Of a stretch of DNA of 21,987 nt, positions 6,983 to 16,489 are shown in pieces (the first letter of the stretch is position 1; each line of letters starts with the position of its first letter). The notes under the pieces are model-generated. The model did not search any database, was not told the DNA's origin, and saw only the letters and a program-made list of their open reading frames with translations. The stretch comes from Desulfobacteraceae bacterium. GTDB taxonomy: Bacteria > Desulfobacterota > Desulfobacteria > Desulfobacterales > Desulfobacteraceae. The position numbers were made by a program, and so were the translations under genes. The stretch covers positions 1 through 21,987 of the forward strand of contig PIVQ01000050.1 of NCBI GenBank assembly GCA_003354055.1, given 5' to 3'.

Positions 6983-8083
6983 ATGAAAGCTAAAGTAGAT
7001 AATGTCCTTGATTCCATTACCCGTGCAGGTCTTTTGTCTCCAAAAACTATCACGCTCATGATTACAAACCGCTGCAATTTATCCTGCTCCCATTGTTTAA
7101 CGGAAAGCTGTTCGAATGACATTGGCCGTCCAATCCCGACAGACGCCATAAAGAGATTGATTGAAGAATTTATTCGATTGGGTGTTAAAGAAGTTTGTCT
7201 GACAGGCGGGGAACCGCTATTACATCCGGATTGGTTTGAAATCCTGTCATTTGCCTGCAGAAAGAAAGGGTTAACACGGATTTGCCTCCAAACAAACGGT
7301 ACTTTGTTAACTGAGGATGATATCGCAGCCTTTTGTACCCACGATTTTAAAAATCTGACCATTCAGGTGAGTATGGACGGTGCCACACCAGAAACCCATG
7401 ACAAAGTTAGAGGGGCAGGCAGCTTTGAAAAGACTGTCAAGAATTTGAAATTATTATCTAATGCCTATCTCGGCCCACAGGTTGTTGTGGCGTTCACCGA
7501 GATGCAGCACAATTTTACAGAACTTCCTGATTTGATTTTCCTTGTGAACGAATTGGGAATCGCAAGTCTTGTGAGTGGAACGCTCGTTCAGGCGGGAAGA
7601 GCTGTTCGTACCGACCAAACGGCTCCTCCCACACCATCACAGTATATTAAATTGTTAAACCGCTACCATTCTGATCAGCAATTTAAATCGCTGTATGAAA
7701 AAGTTGGAAATATTGCTGCCATTGAATGGTTTATTGGAAAGGCATTCCCTTCAACAGTATTTTGTAACTGCATGGAAAAACCCTATATCAGCTCAAATGG
7801 GGATATGTACCCCTGTCTTATGTTAGCGATTGAAAAATTGGCGGTTAAAAATATTTACCAGCGTCCTTTGGAAGAAAGTTTACTGGAAGGATTGTTTTTA
7901 TGGTCTGAACTGGCCGGCCTGCATTACAAAAGATCTGTGGCCCTTGAAAAATGTAGAGATTGCCCCGGCAGGCGGCATTGCGCGGGGGGGTGTATGGGCC
8001 GGGCTTTTGCAGTGAATGGAGACTGCATGACAGTGGAAGACAGGTGCGTACTGAGAAGAGCTGTATATGACTGGAAACCTTAA
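6983..8083 (+). CDS. radical SAM/SPASM domain protein (peptide- or cofactor-modifying type)
   Basis: A 366-residue cytoplasmic Fe-S enzyme. The radical SAM cluster motif is C31-x3-C35-x2-C38, followed by the GGEP motif at 75-78 that contacts the SAM amino group. A complete SPASM domain follows: C263-x9-G-x4-C278, then C324-x2-C327-x5-C333-x3-C337, and C348 and C355, enough for two auxiliary 4Fe-4S clusters. SPASM enzymes are known from peptide modification (PqqE, AlbA, MftC), anaerobic sulfatase maturation and haem biosynthesis (AhbC/AhbD, NirJ). The sequence alone does not select one. No PqqD-like chaperone or obvious precursor peptide gene lies next to it; the direct neighbour is an Xre/MbcA/ParS-type protein 70 bases upstream. 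The end overlaps a 27-codon open frame (8067-8150) of doubtful reality. The start at 6983 is preferred for its ribosome-binding site. Confidence 0.9.
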   Translation: MKAKVDNVLDSITRAGLLSPKTITLMITNRCNLSCSHCLTESCSNDIGRPIPTDAIKRLIEEFIRLGVKEVCLTGGEPLLHPDWFEILSFACRKKGLTRICLQTNGTLLTEDDIAAFCTHDFKNLTIQVSMDGATPETHDKVRGAGSFEKTVKNLKLLSNAYLGPQVVVAFTEMQHNFTELPDLIFLVNELGIASLVSGTLVQAGRAVRTDQTAPPTPSQYIKLLNRYHSDQQFKSLYEKVGNIAAIEWFIGKAFPSTVFCNCMEKPYISSNGDMYPCLMLAIEKLAVKNIYQRPLEESLLEGLFLWSELAGLHYKRSVALEKCRDCPGRRHCAGGCMGRAFAVNGDCMTVEDRCVLRRAVYDWKP

Positions 8084-8385
8084 AACAATTTACGAAAATA
8101 TGAATAAAATAGGAAGATACTTTTTGTTCAAGAAAAGTATGGAAGACTAAAAGCAATTCCAATAGCTAAGGATCGGCTTCAAAATTACTTAACCTTTTGT
8201 TTCCAAAATCCCCTGTCTTTTAAGGGGTTTTGGAAAGAATTTAGGGTAAGTTATTTTGTAACGATTCCTAAATACCGGGATTGGGTCGTAAACCAGTTCA
8301 GGGATATTATCAGAAGCAGAGCTATGTGGATCATGGTTGCGCCACACCCATCAATCTAAATCGTCTTGAAAACCTTTCAAACATA
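8084..8385. other. intergenic region between radical SAM gene and second chemoreceptor
   Basis: No convincing gene is present. The plus strand is open from 8108 to 8359 without any usable start codon. Its last 39 codons contain a stretch faintly like the VFIPKYRRKV signature of IS200-type transposases, too weak to call. A hairpin at 8200-8236 is annotated separately. Confidence 0.45.
8200..8236 (+). terminator. hairpin, possible terminator after the radical SAM gene
   Basis: Arms TTTCCAAAA and TTTTGGAAA continue, after one bulged T, into CCCCT/AGGGG, with a loop of about 8 bases. The stem is long, but a purine-rich sequence follows rather than a T-run, and it starts 117 bases after the stop codon. 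It could stop transcription or be an mRNA-stabilising structure. Confidence 0.4.
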
Positions 8386-8414
8386 TTGATATTTTGATCT
8401 GTTTTTAATATAAA
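8386..8414 (+). promoter_or_regulatory. candidate sigma-70-type promoter of the second chemoreceptor gene
   Basis: TTGATA (8386-8391, 5/6 match) and TATAAA (8409-8414, 5/6 match) are separated by exactly 17 bases. The leader to the ATG at 8489 would be about 65 bases, very T/A rich, with only a weak AAAGG ribosome-binding stretch about 12 bases before the start. Confidence 0.5.
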
Positions 8415-8488
8415 ATTTATTATTGGATGATTGTTTCTGTCTCGATTTTTTTATGGTTTTTTTAATCTAAAAAAGGTTTTTATAGAAA

Positions 8489-10597
8489 ATGACTTTTAAA
8501 AACAAATTGACCATTGCAACAATAGGGCTTGTCGTTATCATCGTGGTTGTGTTCACTTTAATTGTTTCATATACAGTCTCAAAACAGAATATGACTGTAT
8601 CAACTGATTCATTGAAAAATGCTTTTACCATTATCCAGTACCAGCTGGAAGATCTTAAAACGAAATTTCTTTCAGAGACCCGGCAAGTGATTGCCATTGC
8701 AGATCTGGGAACTGAGCTGAGCTTAATCGAATCGTATAAGCAACGTCCGGACGGGCATACCATGACCAGATCCAACCATATTAAAATCATTACCAATCTC
8801 TATTCTGCTGCAAGTGCGGGAAATATATCGCGGATGTCGGCCTATGATGCAGATGGAAAGCTGGTTGCTTTTGTTAAGATCAATAAAGGGAAAGTATCTG
8901 GTGTATATCCATACAAAAAAGACGGAAAACCCGCATTCCAGCTTGCCCAGATTAATTTAGGTGAAGAATTTGTTGAGGACACCTTTAAAATAGTTGCCCA
9001 ATGGCCTTTTGAACCCTCCCTGCTAACTGCTGAAATCCATGAAAAAGATGGCGTCGCTTTCCATGGGAATCCGGCATCTGTTCAGATTGTTGCCAATGCA
9101 ATTTCCACAGTTGAAAAATTTAATTTTAAAACCAAGGAAAAGACTAAAAGGACCCTTGGAATGGTGGTTGCTTCAAAAATTATTGGCCGGGAATTCGCTT
9201 CAAAGGTAGCAACGTTTAGCAGCACTGAAGTAATGGTGTTTTCTGCAAAAAGCCATGGCAAAGGTTCCGGAACACTGAAATTATACAATGATTTTAAACT
9301 TGATACTGTCAAAGAGATTAAAAATCGCATCAAGGTGGGAAAAAAGCAAATTTTTCTGGATGAATTCGTGATTGAAAACCAGGAATATGCCCGGGGGATT
9401 TGTACGCTTGAATCCGGGACTCAGGAGATAGGTGCCATTGTGGTGCTCCATTCCAAAGCCGTTGCCAAGGCCAATACAAACCAGATTATTAAATTTTTAA
9501 GTATTGCTGCCATACTTTGCATTCTCCTTATCCTGCCCCTGGTATTCCTATTTGCAAAGACAATGACCAAACCCATATTAAAGGTGGTTTCAGGCCTTGA
9601 GGATATTGCCCAGGGTGAGGGCGACCTGACCATGACGCTGGATATAAGGGGTAAAAGCGAAATCGGCCAACTTGCCCGGTGGTTCAATCTGTTTATTGAG
9701 AAGCTAAGGGGAATTATCACTGATGTCAAAGACAATTCAACAGCTCTGGATGCTTCTTCGGATAAGCTTTCAGCTCTATCCAGTCAGATGTCGGATACTG
9801 CAGATAATATGTCGGGCAAATTTGATTCTGTTGCCTCATCAGCCTCGGAGATGAATGATAACCTTTCCTCTATTGCCGCAGCAATGGAACAGACATCCAC
9901 CAATGTCAATCTTGTTGCCACGGCCACGGAACAGATGACCTCATCCGTTAATGAAATATCCCGGAATTCCGGGAAAGCCCGGGATGTTGCCCAGGAAGCT
10001 GTCAGCCGAGCCGGACAGGCATCTGAGAAAATAGGCGACCTTGGAAAAACCGCAAAAGAAATCGGGACAGTCATTCAATCTATCACGGAGATATCAGAAC
10101 AGACAAATCTTCTGGCATTGAATGCCACCATAGAAGCGGCAAGGGCGGGAGAAGCCGGTAAGGGGTTTGCTGTTGTGGCAAATGAAATCAAAGAACTTGC
10201 CAGGCAGACAGCAAGTGCTGCCCTGGAAATAAAGGAAAAGATCTCTGCCAACCAGGAATCCACAATAAAAACAGTGGCGGAAATCAAGCAGATCACCGAT
10301 ATCATCAATGATATAAATGAGGTTATTTCCACAATTGCCACGGCAGTTGAAGTGCAGTCAGCCACCACGCAAGAGATTGCTGACAATGTTTCCCAGATGT
10401 CCCAGGGCATTCAGGAAGTCAATGAAAATGTATCTATAAGCTCTGATGCAGCCGGAAAGATTGCCGGTGACATTCAAGAGGTCAATCAGGATGCCGCACA
10501 GATGTCTGTCTCCGGTTCCAAGGTCAGTGTCAATGCTGATGAGTTGTCAAATTTGGCTGCGGAACTCCAGAAACTGGTTTCTGTCTTTAAGACATGA
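8489..10597 (+). CDS. methyl-accepting chemotaxis protein, classical transmembrane type
   Basis: A 702-residue inner-membrane chemoreceptor. Membrane segment 1 is at about 8-29 and segment 2 at about 333-354, enclosing a periplasmic ligand domain of about 300 residues that looks like a double-Cache-type sensor (assigned by size and pattern only; ligand unknown). A HAMP domain follows (about 355-408, beginning [24 protein letters not shown]). The methyl-accepting signalling coiled coil then runs to the C-terminus, with the CheA/CheW-binding tip around 534-570 ([20 protein letters not shown]). No C-terminal CheR/CheB tether pentapeptide is seen; the protein ends KLVSVFKT. The signalling part resembles that of the chemoreceptor at 4672, but the sensory parts are unrelated. 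A sigma-70-like promoter precedes it, so it is probably transcribed alone. Its stop lies 14 bases from that of the convergent diguanylate cyclase gene. Confidence 0.95.
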   Translation: MTFKNKLTIATIGLVVIIVVVFTLIVSYTVSKQNMTVSTDSLKNAFTIIQYQLEDLKTKFLSETRQVIAIADLGTELSLIESYKQRPDGHTMTRSNHIKIITNLYSAASAGNISRMSAYDADGKLVAFVKINKGKVSGVYPYKKDGKPAFQLAQINLGEEFVEDTFKIVAQWPFEPSLLTAEIHEKDGVAFHGNPASVQIVANAISTVEKFNFKTKEKTKRTLGMVVASKIIGREFASKVATFSSTEVMVFSAKSHGKGSGTLKLYNDFKLDTVKEIKNRIKVGKKQIFLDEFVIENQEYARGICTLESGTQEIGAIVVLHSKAVAKANTNQIIKFLSIAAILCILLILPLVFLFAKTMTKPILKVVSGLEDIAQGEGDLTMTLDIRGKSEIGQLARWFNLFIEKLRGIITDVKDNSTALDASSDKLSALSSQMSDTADNMSGKFDSVASSASEMNDNLSSIAAAMEQTSTNVNLVATATEQMTSSVNEISRNSGKARDVAQEAVSRAGQASEKIGDLGKTAKEIGTVIQSITEISEQTNLLALNATIEAARAGEAGKGFAVVANEIKELARQTASAALEIKEKISANQESTIKTVAEIKQITDIINDINEVISTIATAVEVQSATTQEIADNVSQMSQGIQEVNENVSISSDAAGKIAGDIQEVNQDAAQMSVSGSKVSVNADELSNLAAELQKLVSVFKT

Positions 10598-10611
10598 TTC
10601 ATGCCACAGGA

Positions 10612-11952
10612 TCAGAACTCAAATTGGATCTGCCCGGTATCGATGGCTTTGCCAAGATCTTGGGTGATGGATTCAATAAGGGGGATGTCGCGGCTGTCAC
10701 ACTGGGAACAGGCCACCTTGACCACAAGGTTGCGTCCGTTTTCCTTTGCAACATAGAGTGCCTTGTCAATTAGATAAAAAACATGAGTGATCCTCATATT
10801 GCCGTGGTGATGTTTGAAAAACGGATAGAAGATTATGCCCATGGAGCAGGTGATGCTGATCTCACGACTGTCTGTCACCTTAAAGATCGAATTTTCCACA
10901 TGGAGACGGATCTTCTCGGCAAGGACGGCAAGGTGACTTTCCTTGGTATCCTTCAGGATTATGACAAATTCTTCCCCTCCGATGCGGGCGACCACATCAT
11001 CCTGCCTGACCGATTCAAGGAGCCTTGCGCTGAACTGCTTGAGTACCATGTCCCCGGAATCGTGCCCATAGTTGTCGTTTACTTTCTTGAAATGGTCGAT
11101 GTCGATACTGATAACCCCATACCCGCTTAAATCGGATGGTTTCCTTTGATTTGAGCCGTTTTTCTCCATCCACAGAGAATTGATTTCATTCTCAACCCTG
11201 GGCTTTAAAATATCAAAGAGATAGTGCCTGTTTTTAAGGCCGGTCAAGGCATCAATTCTGGAGATTCTTTCGAGCTCACTGTTTTTCATTATAAGCTCTT
11301 GGTTGAGCTTTTCCGTATTGAGCTTTTCTTTGTTAAATTGTTCAACCAGCAAATTGTTGTCGTATCGCAATTCAAGGAATGCCCTTAAATCCGTATTCAT
11401 CCTCTTGGCGTTAATGGACATGATGGCATAGAAGATCAGTCCAAGAATCCCCATGGAGGTTGTCATCTCCGTTCCAAGGGTAAAGAGGATGACCGTGGGA
11501 ATTAAAAAAACTGTTATGGAATAGGAAAAAAACATGGCCAGGTGGTTGTGATAGGAACCAAGGCTGCCTGCTACCATCCCCCCCACAATAAAATAGAAAA
11601 AAACCATATAGGCAAGCTGATCGGTATTTATAAAAAAGAGTCCGGCCGACCCAAACAAAAGGCCTGCAATCAAAAAGGATATGAGCAATACCCGCTGCCA
11701 GAGAAGATAGTTTTCCTGTTTATATCCCCGCCGGTAAAATTCTATCACCAAATACCGAACCAGGACAAAGACGATGTTGATTAAGCACCAGATAACCAGT
11801 TGCGATCTTGGGATCACATTCCAAAGAACGATTACAAGGATTGTGGAATTGACAAGGGTGGAGGGCATACTCGTGAAGAGGTTTTTCACAAGTATGTTGG
11901 TTCGTTCAATCTCTACTAAGGTTTCCCGGTCAGTGCTTTTGTTAATTCCCAT
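10612..11952 (-). CDS. membrane-bound diguanylate cyclase (GGDEF domain)
   Basis: A 446-residue inner-membrane protein that should make the second messenger c-di-GMP from two GTP. About six hydrophobic segments (roughly 34-52, 53-72, 88-108, 113-133, 139-160 and 165-182) form an N-terminal membrane sensor of MASE-like appearance. A short coiled coil (about 195-235) leads to the GGDEF domain. The catalytic signature is GGEEF at 325-329, and D-x-D-H-F-K-x-V-N-D upstream provides metal ligands, so the enzyme should be active. An inhibitory site RxxD (R316-D319) sits five residues before the signature, predicting product feedback. There is no EAL or HD-GYP partner domain. An AGGA stretch just before the ATG may serve as ribosome-binding site. 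The gene is divergent from the sensor kinase at 12267 and shares its repeat-containing upstream region. Confidence 0.93.
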   Translation of the reverse strand: MGINKSTDRETLVEIERTNILVKNLFTSMPSTLVNSTILVIVLWNVIPRSQLVIWCLINIVFVLVRYLVIEFYRRGYKQENYLLWQRVLLISFLIAGLLFGSAGLFFINTDQLAYMVFFYFIVGGMVAGSLGSYHNHLAMFFSYSITVFLIPTVILFTLGTEMTTSMGILGLIFYAIMSINAKRMNTDLRAFLELRYDNNLLVEQFNKEKLNTEKLNQELIMKNSELERISRIDALTGLKNRHYLFDILKPRVENEINSLWMEKNGSNQRKPSDLSGYGVISIDIDHFKKVNDNYGHDSGDMVLKQFSARLLESVRQDDVVARIGGEEFVIILKDTKESHLAVLAEKIRLHVENSIFKVTDSREISITCSMGIIFYPFFKHHHGNMRITHVFYLIDKALYVAKENGRNLVVKVACSQCDSRDIPLIESITQDLGKAIDTGQIQFEF

Positions 11953-12039
11953 ATATTCCTGATTTCCCAGCCAAAATCAAATAAGAGGTAAGAATCTAAA
12001 ACGCCATGGATTGCCTGGCAGCCGTTTATGCCCTGCAGC

Positions 12040-12141
12040 AAAAGCCAATAGCCCGGATCGCAAAACATAAGTATAAACACTGTTTACGATAAAAGCCCAT
12101 AGCCCTTATCGCAAAACATAAGACTAAACACTGTTTACGAT
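12040..12141. repeat. two tandem 51-bp direct repeats with internal palindrome, plus degenerate flanking copies
   Basis: Unit 1 (12040-12090) and unit 2 (12091-12141) differ at only a few positions. Each contains TAAACA-C-TGTTTA, a perfect 6-bp-arm palindrome, followed by CGATAAAAGCC at the junction. The start of a third copy (AAAAGCC...) follows at 12142, and a degenerate GTTTATG...AAAAGCC precedes unit 1. CGATAA and TTATCG also face each other across the junction. The repeats lie between the divergent diguanylate cyclase and sensor kinase genes, 35-140 bases upstream of the proposed kinase promoter. That arrangement fits binding sites for a dimeric regulator. Confidence 0.85.
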
Positions 12142-12175
12142 AAAAGCCTATTCCCGGCTAAAAAACAAGGGATTT

Positions 12176-12184
12176 TGTTATAAT
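12176..12184 (+). promoter_or_regulatory. extended -10 promoter of the sensor kinase gene
   Basis: TGTTATAAT is a perfect extended -10 element (TGn followed by TATAAT). No good -35 hexamer lies 17 bases upstream, which is usual for extended -10 or activator-dependent promoters. Transcription would start near 12190, giving a leader of about 75 bases. Confidence 0.55.
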
Positions 12185-12198
12185 TTGCCATGGGGGAA

Positions 12199-12236
12199 AG
12201 AATATTGTAACTTCATTTTAAAATATACAATATTCT
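12199..12236 (+). promoter_or_regulatory. perfect 11-bp inverted repeat in the sensor kinase leader
   Basis: Arms AGAATATTGTA (12199-12209) and TACAATATTCT (12226-12236) are exact complements separated by 16 bases. The element lies just after the proposed transcription start. It could be an operator for a repressor or a leader hairpin; the AT-rich arms and long spacer favour a protein-binding site. Confidence 0.6.
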
Positions 12237-12266
12237 CTATAAAAATTAACGCAAGGGGATTTCATT

Positions 12267-15200
12267 ATGGTTTTGGGTGGAAAACGCCTCTCTAACCCCG
12301 TTCTATTATTGGTTGCGATCCTGTTTTATTTTACTCAGCAGCTCATCCCGGTCCATGCAGCTGAACTCTCCAAAGCCGAAGAAGTCTATCTCAAGGAAAA
12401 GGGCACCATCTTTTTCGTCAGTCAGACCCATTACCCTCCATTTGAATTCCTTGGTTCTGACGGAGACCACACAGGTATGAGTATTGATCTGGTGCGTTGG
12501 ATTGCCACTGAATTTGGATTTAAGGTGCATTTTACCGACACTTCCTTTAAACAGGCTCAGAATCAAGTCCTGGCAGAAAAAGCCGACATTCTTACAAGTT
12601 TGTTCTATAGCAAAAAACGAGATGAGGTATTTGATTTTACACAGGTCCTGTTTGAGGTGCCGGCTTCTATTTTTGTGTTGTCCAACAGGTCTGATATAAA
12701 GGAAATGGCTGATCTTCAGGGGAAAGTGGTCGCCATACAGGCCGGAGATTCTGCCGAGGATTTTCTCGGGGAAAAACAGATCCCATGTACCTTTAGTTAT
12801 ACCAGCAACTTTGCCGAGGCAACAGATCTGGTCATTAAAGGAAAGGCAGATGCAATAATCGGTGACGAACAGATTGTTTTATACCACATATTTTCAAACG
12901 GACTCACCGAACAAATCAAGAAAGTCGGAGTACCCCTTTACATCGGTAAGAATTGTATGGGGGCAAAGGATCCGAACCCGATGCTTGTAAGTATTATGAA
13001 CAAAGGGGTTGACTCTGCCCAGGAAAAGGGTGTGTTTGACCGGATCTACAAAAAATGGATAGGTGTACAGTATTTTTCGAAGCCGTCCTGGATAAAACAA
13101 CACCTTTCCTATGTTTTCATTGCAGTGGGGGGGATTTTACTGGCAGCTGTGCTGGGCTTGGTCTGGAATATCAAACTGCGACAAATGGTTATCGCCCGAA
13201 CCACGGAGCTTTCTAATTCGGAAAAAACCCTGCGCGCAATCCTGACCACGTCCCCCCTGGGAATTGCCCTGATCCGTGGGCGTATAATGGGATGGCATAA
13301 CCCGGCCATGAACCATATGTCCGGTTATACACCTGATGAACTTGAGGGCCGGGATATTGCAATACTATATCAGAATCATCCTTTAGAGGATTTAGCCCAT
13401 CAAAAATTAAAAGACGGGTTTCAGACACCTTCCCATGCTGCAGTTGAAACACAATGGGTTCGCAAGGATGGGACGGTTTTCGATTGTCAATTCAGGTATA
13501 CCCCTTTGAAGTTGGATGACGATACATCCATGACCATTGTTATTGCAGAAGATATTTCTAACCGTAAACGCGGAGAAAAGATCCTGCAAGAAGAGAGAGA
13601 AGACCTTGTCATGACCCTTGAAAGCAACCCCCATGGCATTGTTATTATTGATACCGGGAATAAACATCTGTATGTAAATTCTAATTTCACTAATATTACC
13701 GGATATACGTTGGAAGAAATTCCCACTAAACAGGATTGGTTTCAAAAAGCCTACCCGGATGCAGCCTATAGAGAAAAAATTATTAAAACATGGAAACGGG
13801 ATACGATTAAACAAGGCACGATAGAGGGCCGGGAATTTACGATAAAGTGTAAAAACGGTCAATCAAAACATATAGAGTTTAAATCGACCGTTTTAAAGGA
13901 TAAAACAATTTCCGTGCTTACAGATGTTACCCAGCGCAGGCAAGCTGAGGAAGCATTGAAAAGAAGTGAGCAACGACTCTCCGTGCACCTGCAAAACACC
14001 CCGGTTGGCGCTATCTCATGGGACCTTGAGTTCAACGTCGTTGAATGGAATCCGGCCGCGGAACGCATATTTGGGTATAAGCGTGAAGACGTCATTGGTA
14101 AACATCTTGCGGAACTCATTGTTCCTGAGGATGTGAAAGGTTTGGTTGACGGGGTTTTCCAGGACTTATTTGCGGGAAAAGGTGGTGTACGGAGTATCAA
14201 TGAAAATTTGACCAGGGCCGGAAGGCGCATCCTGTGTGATTGGTTCAACACCACTTTAAAAGATCCGAACGGTAAGGTCGTTGGCGGTGCTTCTCTGGTA
14301 AATGACATCACAGATAGAAAACGGTCGGAAGATATTAATAAGACGCTGTTCGCCATTTCAAATGCAGTGAACATCACCTTTGATTTGAATGATCTTTACA
14401 AACAGATTCATCGCCTGTTGGCTGAAATTATAGATGTTACCAATTTTTATATCGCAATTGTCAATGAAAAGAAACGGACCTTTTATTTCCCATACCATGT
14501 GGATACGTTTGATCAGAAATTTCCTGTCATTACAGATTTTAACCCAAATGAATCAATAACCGGGTTGGTGATTTCTCAACGGAAACCACGATTATTGAGA
14601 AAGGAGGAACTTAAGACTTTAGCAGGTAAAAACGGAGTTTGGGGGCTGGCCCCGATGATCTGGATGGGCGTCCCGATGATTATTAAAAATGAGGTTATTG
14701 GCGTGATCGCTGTACAAAGTTATACAGATCCCCATTTATACTCCGAACAGGATTTGAAAGTATTGTCATCAATTTCTGAGCAGGTTGCGATTTCCATTGA
14801 CCGTAAACGGGCTGAAGATGACCTGCGTGACAATGAAAAAAGGTATCGGCATCTTTTTAATAATGCGCCTGCGGGAATGTATGAAATAGATTTTGTAAAA
14901 CGCAGATTTGTTGAGGTTAATAGCGTGTTGTGCAAATACACAGGCTACTTAGAACAGGAGTTTTTGTCCATTGATCCGTTGGAGCTGTTGACGGAAAAAA
15001 GCAAAGGGCAATTTGAGAAAGCTTATGAAGCAACCCTCAGGGGTGAAAAAATATCAACGGATGTTGAATATGAAATCATTTCTAAAGACGGCCAAACCTT
15101 ATTGGTGATTCTCAACAGTGAATTTATCTATGAAAATAAAAAACTGACAGGAGCAAGGGTGGTTGTCCACGACATTACCGAGCGTAAGAAAATTGAGAAT

Positions 15201-15992
15201 ATGATCATCCAGTCTGAAAAAATGATGTCTGTTGGGGGCCTGGCCGCTGGAATGGCCCATGAAATAAATAATCCGTTGGCCGGAATGATGCAGAATTCAC
15301 AGGTTATTCACAATAGGCTCACAAAAGAAATACCGGCTAATGAAAAAATTGCACAAGAACTGGGCACTTCAATGGATGTTATAAAAAAATATATGGAAAA
15401 AAGAGAGGTTCTAAGTCAACTTGAGAGTATTAACATTGCCGGTACCCGTGCTGCAAAAATTATCCGCAATATGTTGAGTTTTGTCAGAAAAAGGGATTCT
15501 GCTAAAGCTCATTGCAAGCTGGATGAATTGTTGGGCAGCACCATTGAGCTGGCACAGAATGATTATGATTTAAAGAAAAATTATGACTTCAGGCAAATTG
15601 AAATTATCCGGGAATATGCCCCGGATTTTCCACCTGTCCCATGTGAGGCAAGCAAAATACAGCAGGTTCTGTTTAATCTATTGAAAAATGCATCCGAGTC
15701 AATGGCATCCCAACCGGGGACTAAAAAGCCTGAACTCACCATTCGGTTAATAAAACATGATAAAATAGCTCGAATTGAGATCGAGGATAATGGTCCCGGA
15801 ATGGATGAGGAAATACGGAAAAGGATATTTGAACCGTTTTTTACAACTAAAAGTGTAGATAAAGGAACCGGCCTGGGGCTTTCTGTTTCCTACTTTATTA
15901 TTGTTGAGGACCATGGCGGTACAATAGAGGTTGAATCAACCCCGGGCAAGGGTACAAAATTTATTATAGACCTTCCATTTGATTTGGCGTAA
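12267..15992 (+). CDS. sensor histidine kinase with periplasmic solute-binding domain, four PAS domains and GAF
   Basis: A 1241-residue inner-membrane sensor kinase. Order: signal peptide (1-31, ending VHAAE); bacterial extracellular solute-binding family 3 domain (about 40-270, as in amino-acid-binding proteins, with the typical KRDEVFDFT); membrane helix (about 281-303); PAS 1 (313-431); PAS 2 (441-556); PAS 3 (564-685); GAF (691-845); PAS 4 (854-975); HisKA with phospho-acceptor H998 in AHEINNPL; and an HATPase_c domain with N box (LLKNASESM near 1140), G1 (DNGPGM) and G2 (GTGLGLS). There is no receiver domain, and no response regulator is encoded nearby, so the output partner lies elsewhere. 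It probably binds a small amino-acid-like solute in the periplasm and integrates cytoplasmic cues by PAS/GAF. An AAGGGGA ribosome-binding site precedes the ATG. A small membrane protein gene follows after 35 bases, likely in the same transcript. Confidence 0.94.
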   Translation: MVLGGKRLSNPVLLLVAILFYFTQQLIPVHAAELSKAEEVYLKEKGTIFFVSQTHYPPFEFLGSDGDHTGMSIDLVRWIATEFGFKVHFTDTSFKQAQNQVLAEKADILTSLFYSKKRDEVFDFTQVLFEVPASIFVLSNRSDIKEMADLQGKVVAIQAGDSAEDFLGEKQIPCTFSYTSNFAEATDLVIKGKADAIIGDEQIVLYHIFSNGLTEQIKKVGVPLYIGKNCMGAKDPNPMLVSIMNKGVDSAQEKGVFDRIYKKWIGVQYFSKPSWIKQHLSYVFIAVGGILLAAVLGLVWNIKLRQMVIARTTELSNSEKTLRAILTTSPLGIALIRGRIMGWHNPAMNHMSGYTPDELEGRDIAILYQNHPLEDLAHQKLKDGFQTPSHAAVETQWVRKDGTVFDCQFRYTPLKLDDDTSMTIVIAEDISNRKRGEKILQEEREDLVMTLESNPHGIVIIDTGNKHLYVNSNFTNITGYTLEEIPTKQDWFQKAYPDAAYREKIIKTWKRDTIKQGTIEGREFTIKCKNGQSKHIEFKSTVLKDKTISVLTDVTQRRQAEEALKRSEQRLSVHLQNTPVGAISWDLEFNVVEWNPAAERIFGYKREDVIGKHLAELIVPEDVKGLVDGVFQDLFAGKGGVRSINENLTRAGRRILCDWFNTTLKDPNGKVVGGASLVNDITDRKRSEDINKTLFAISNAVNITFDLNDLYKQIHRLLAEIIDVTNFYIAIVNEKKRTFYFPYHVDTFDQKFPVITDFNPNESITGLVISQRKPRLLRKEELKTLAGKNGVWGLAPMIWMGVPMIIKNEVIGVIAVQSYTDPHLYSEQDLKVLSSISEQVAISIDRKRAEDDLRDNEKRYRHLFNNAPAGMYEIDFVKRRFVEVNSVLCKYTGYLEQEFLSIDPLELLTEKSKGQFEKAYEATLRGEKISTDVEYEIISKDGQTLLVILNSEFIYENKKLTGARVVVHDITERKKIENMIIQSEKMMSVGGLAAGMAHEINNPLAGMMQNSQVIHNRLTKEIPANEKIAQELGTSMDVIKKYMEKREVLSQLESINIAGTRAAKIIRNMLSFVRKRDSAKAHCKLDELLGSTIELAQNDYDLKKNYDFRQIEIIREYAPDFPPVPCEASKIQQVLFNLLKNASESMASQPGTKKPELTIRLIKHDKIARIEIEDNGPGMDEEIRKRIFEPFFTTKSVDKGTGLGLSVSYFIIVEDHGGTIEVESTPGKGTKFIIDLPFDLA

Positions 15993-16027
15993 ATAATGGA
16001 TCTGATCTAATTAAAGGAGAGTGTGAA

Positions 16028-16354
16028 ATGATACTCAATATGCTGATTTTAAGTGTGGTTATTTTTCTGGTGGCTGAATTTTTGCCAGGTATCCGTGTGA
16101 AAAATTTTGGGACCGCTGTTATTGTGGCCATTGTTTATTCTGTGATTAATTTTTTCACGGGATGGCTTCTTGTGTTGCTGACCCTGCCGTTTATCGTATT
16201 GACATTCGGGCTGTTCAAGCTTTTGATCAATGCCTTTATGCTGTGGCTGACCGATAAGATGATGGACGATTTTGAAATTAAGGATTTTTTAACCACTTTT
16301 GTGGCCGCAGCTTTGATTACGCTTACGGATTCCGTTGTTAAGTGGATGTTTTAA
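16028..16354 (+). CDS. four-helix membrane protein of the PF04020 'phage holin family 4' (YvlD-like)
   Basis: This 108-residue, very hydrophobic protein has four predicted membrane helices (roughly 2-20, 26-45, 48-72 and 86-105). It has the pattern of the PF04020 family: an N-terminal LAEFLPGIRVKNF-like segment, then LPFIVLTFGLFKLLINAFMLWL-type helices and a C-terminal helix. Despite the 'holin' label, most members are ordinary chromosomal membrane proteins of unknown function, and no phage genes are nearby. A good ribosome-binding site (AAAGGAGAG) lies 6 bases before the ATG. The gene follows the sensor kinase by 35 bases and ends before a strong terminator, so the two very probably form one operon. 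Whether they work together is unknown. Confidence 0.85.
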   Translation: MILNMLILSVVIFLVAEFLPGIRVKNFGTAVIVAIVYSVINFFTGWLLVLLTLPFIVLTFGLFKLLINAFMLWLTDKMMDDFEIKDFLTTFVAAALITLTDSVVKWMF

Positions 16355-16377
16355 TCAGGTCTGATATTGTTTCTTAC

Positions 16378-16414
16378 ACCCCGGTCTGCCAACAGACCGG
16401 GGTATTATTTTTTT
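16378..16414 (+). terminator. strong Rho-independent terminator
   Basis: Arms ACCCCGGTCTG (16378-16388) and CAGACCGGGGT (16393-16403) are perfect 11-bp complements with a CCAA tetraloop. They are followed by ATTATTTTTTTT. This ends the sensor kinase/membrane protein operon 23 bases after the last stop codon. Confidence 0.95.
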
Positions 16415-16489
16415 GTACAACCGATTCCCTTTTGTATTGTAAATCAATGTTTTAAAAATACGAAAAACAGGTGATTTTTTGCCCATTTC

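Noticed and set aside
6983..8083. SPASM protein as the mycofactocin maturase partner of the OYE genes
   Set aside because: It is 3 kb away on the other strand, no mycofactocin precursor or chaperone gene is visible, and the sequence does not single out that subfamily.
12040..12141. Tandem repeats as a CRISPR array
   Set aside because: The repeats are contiguous with no unique spacers of constant length, and no cas genes are near.
13859..14377. 172-codon minus-strand frame inside the sensor kinase gene
   Set aside because: Antisense to PAS domain coding sequence; no independent support.
16028..16354. Holin-like gene as sign of a prophage
   Set aside because: PF04020 proteins are mostly ordinary chromosomal membrane proteins; no endolysin, terminase or other phage gene is nearby.
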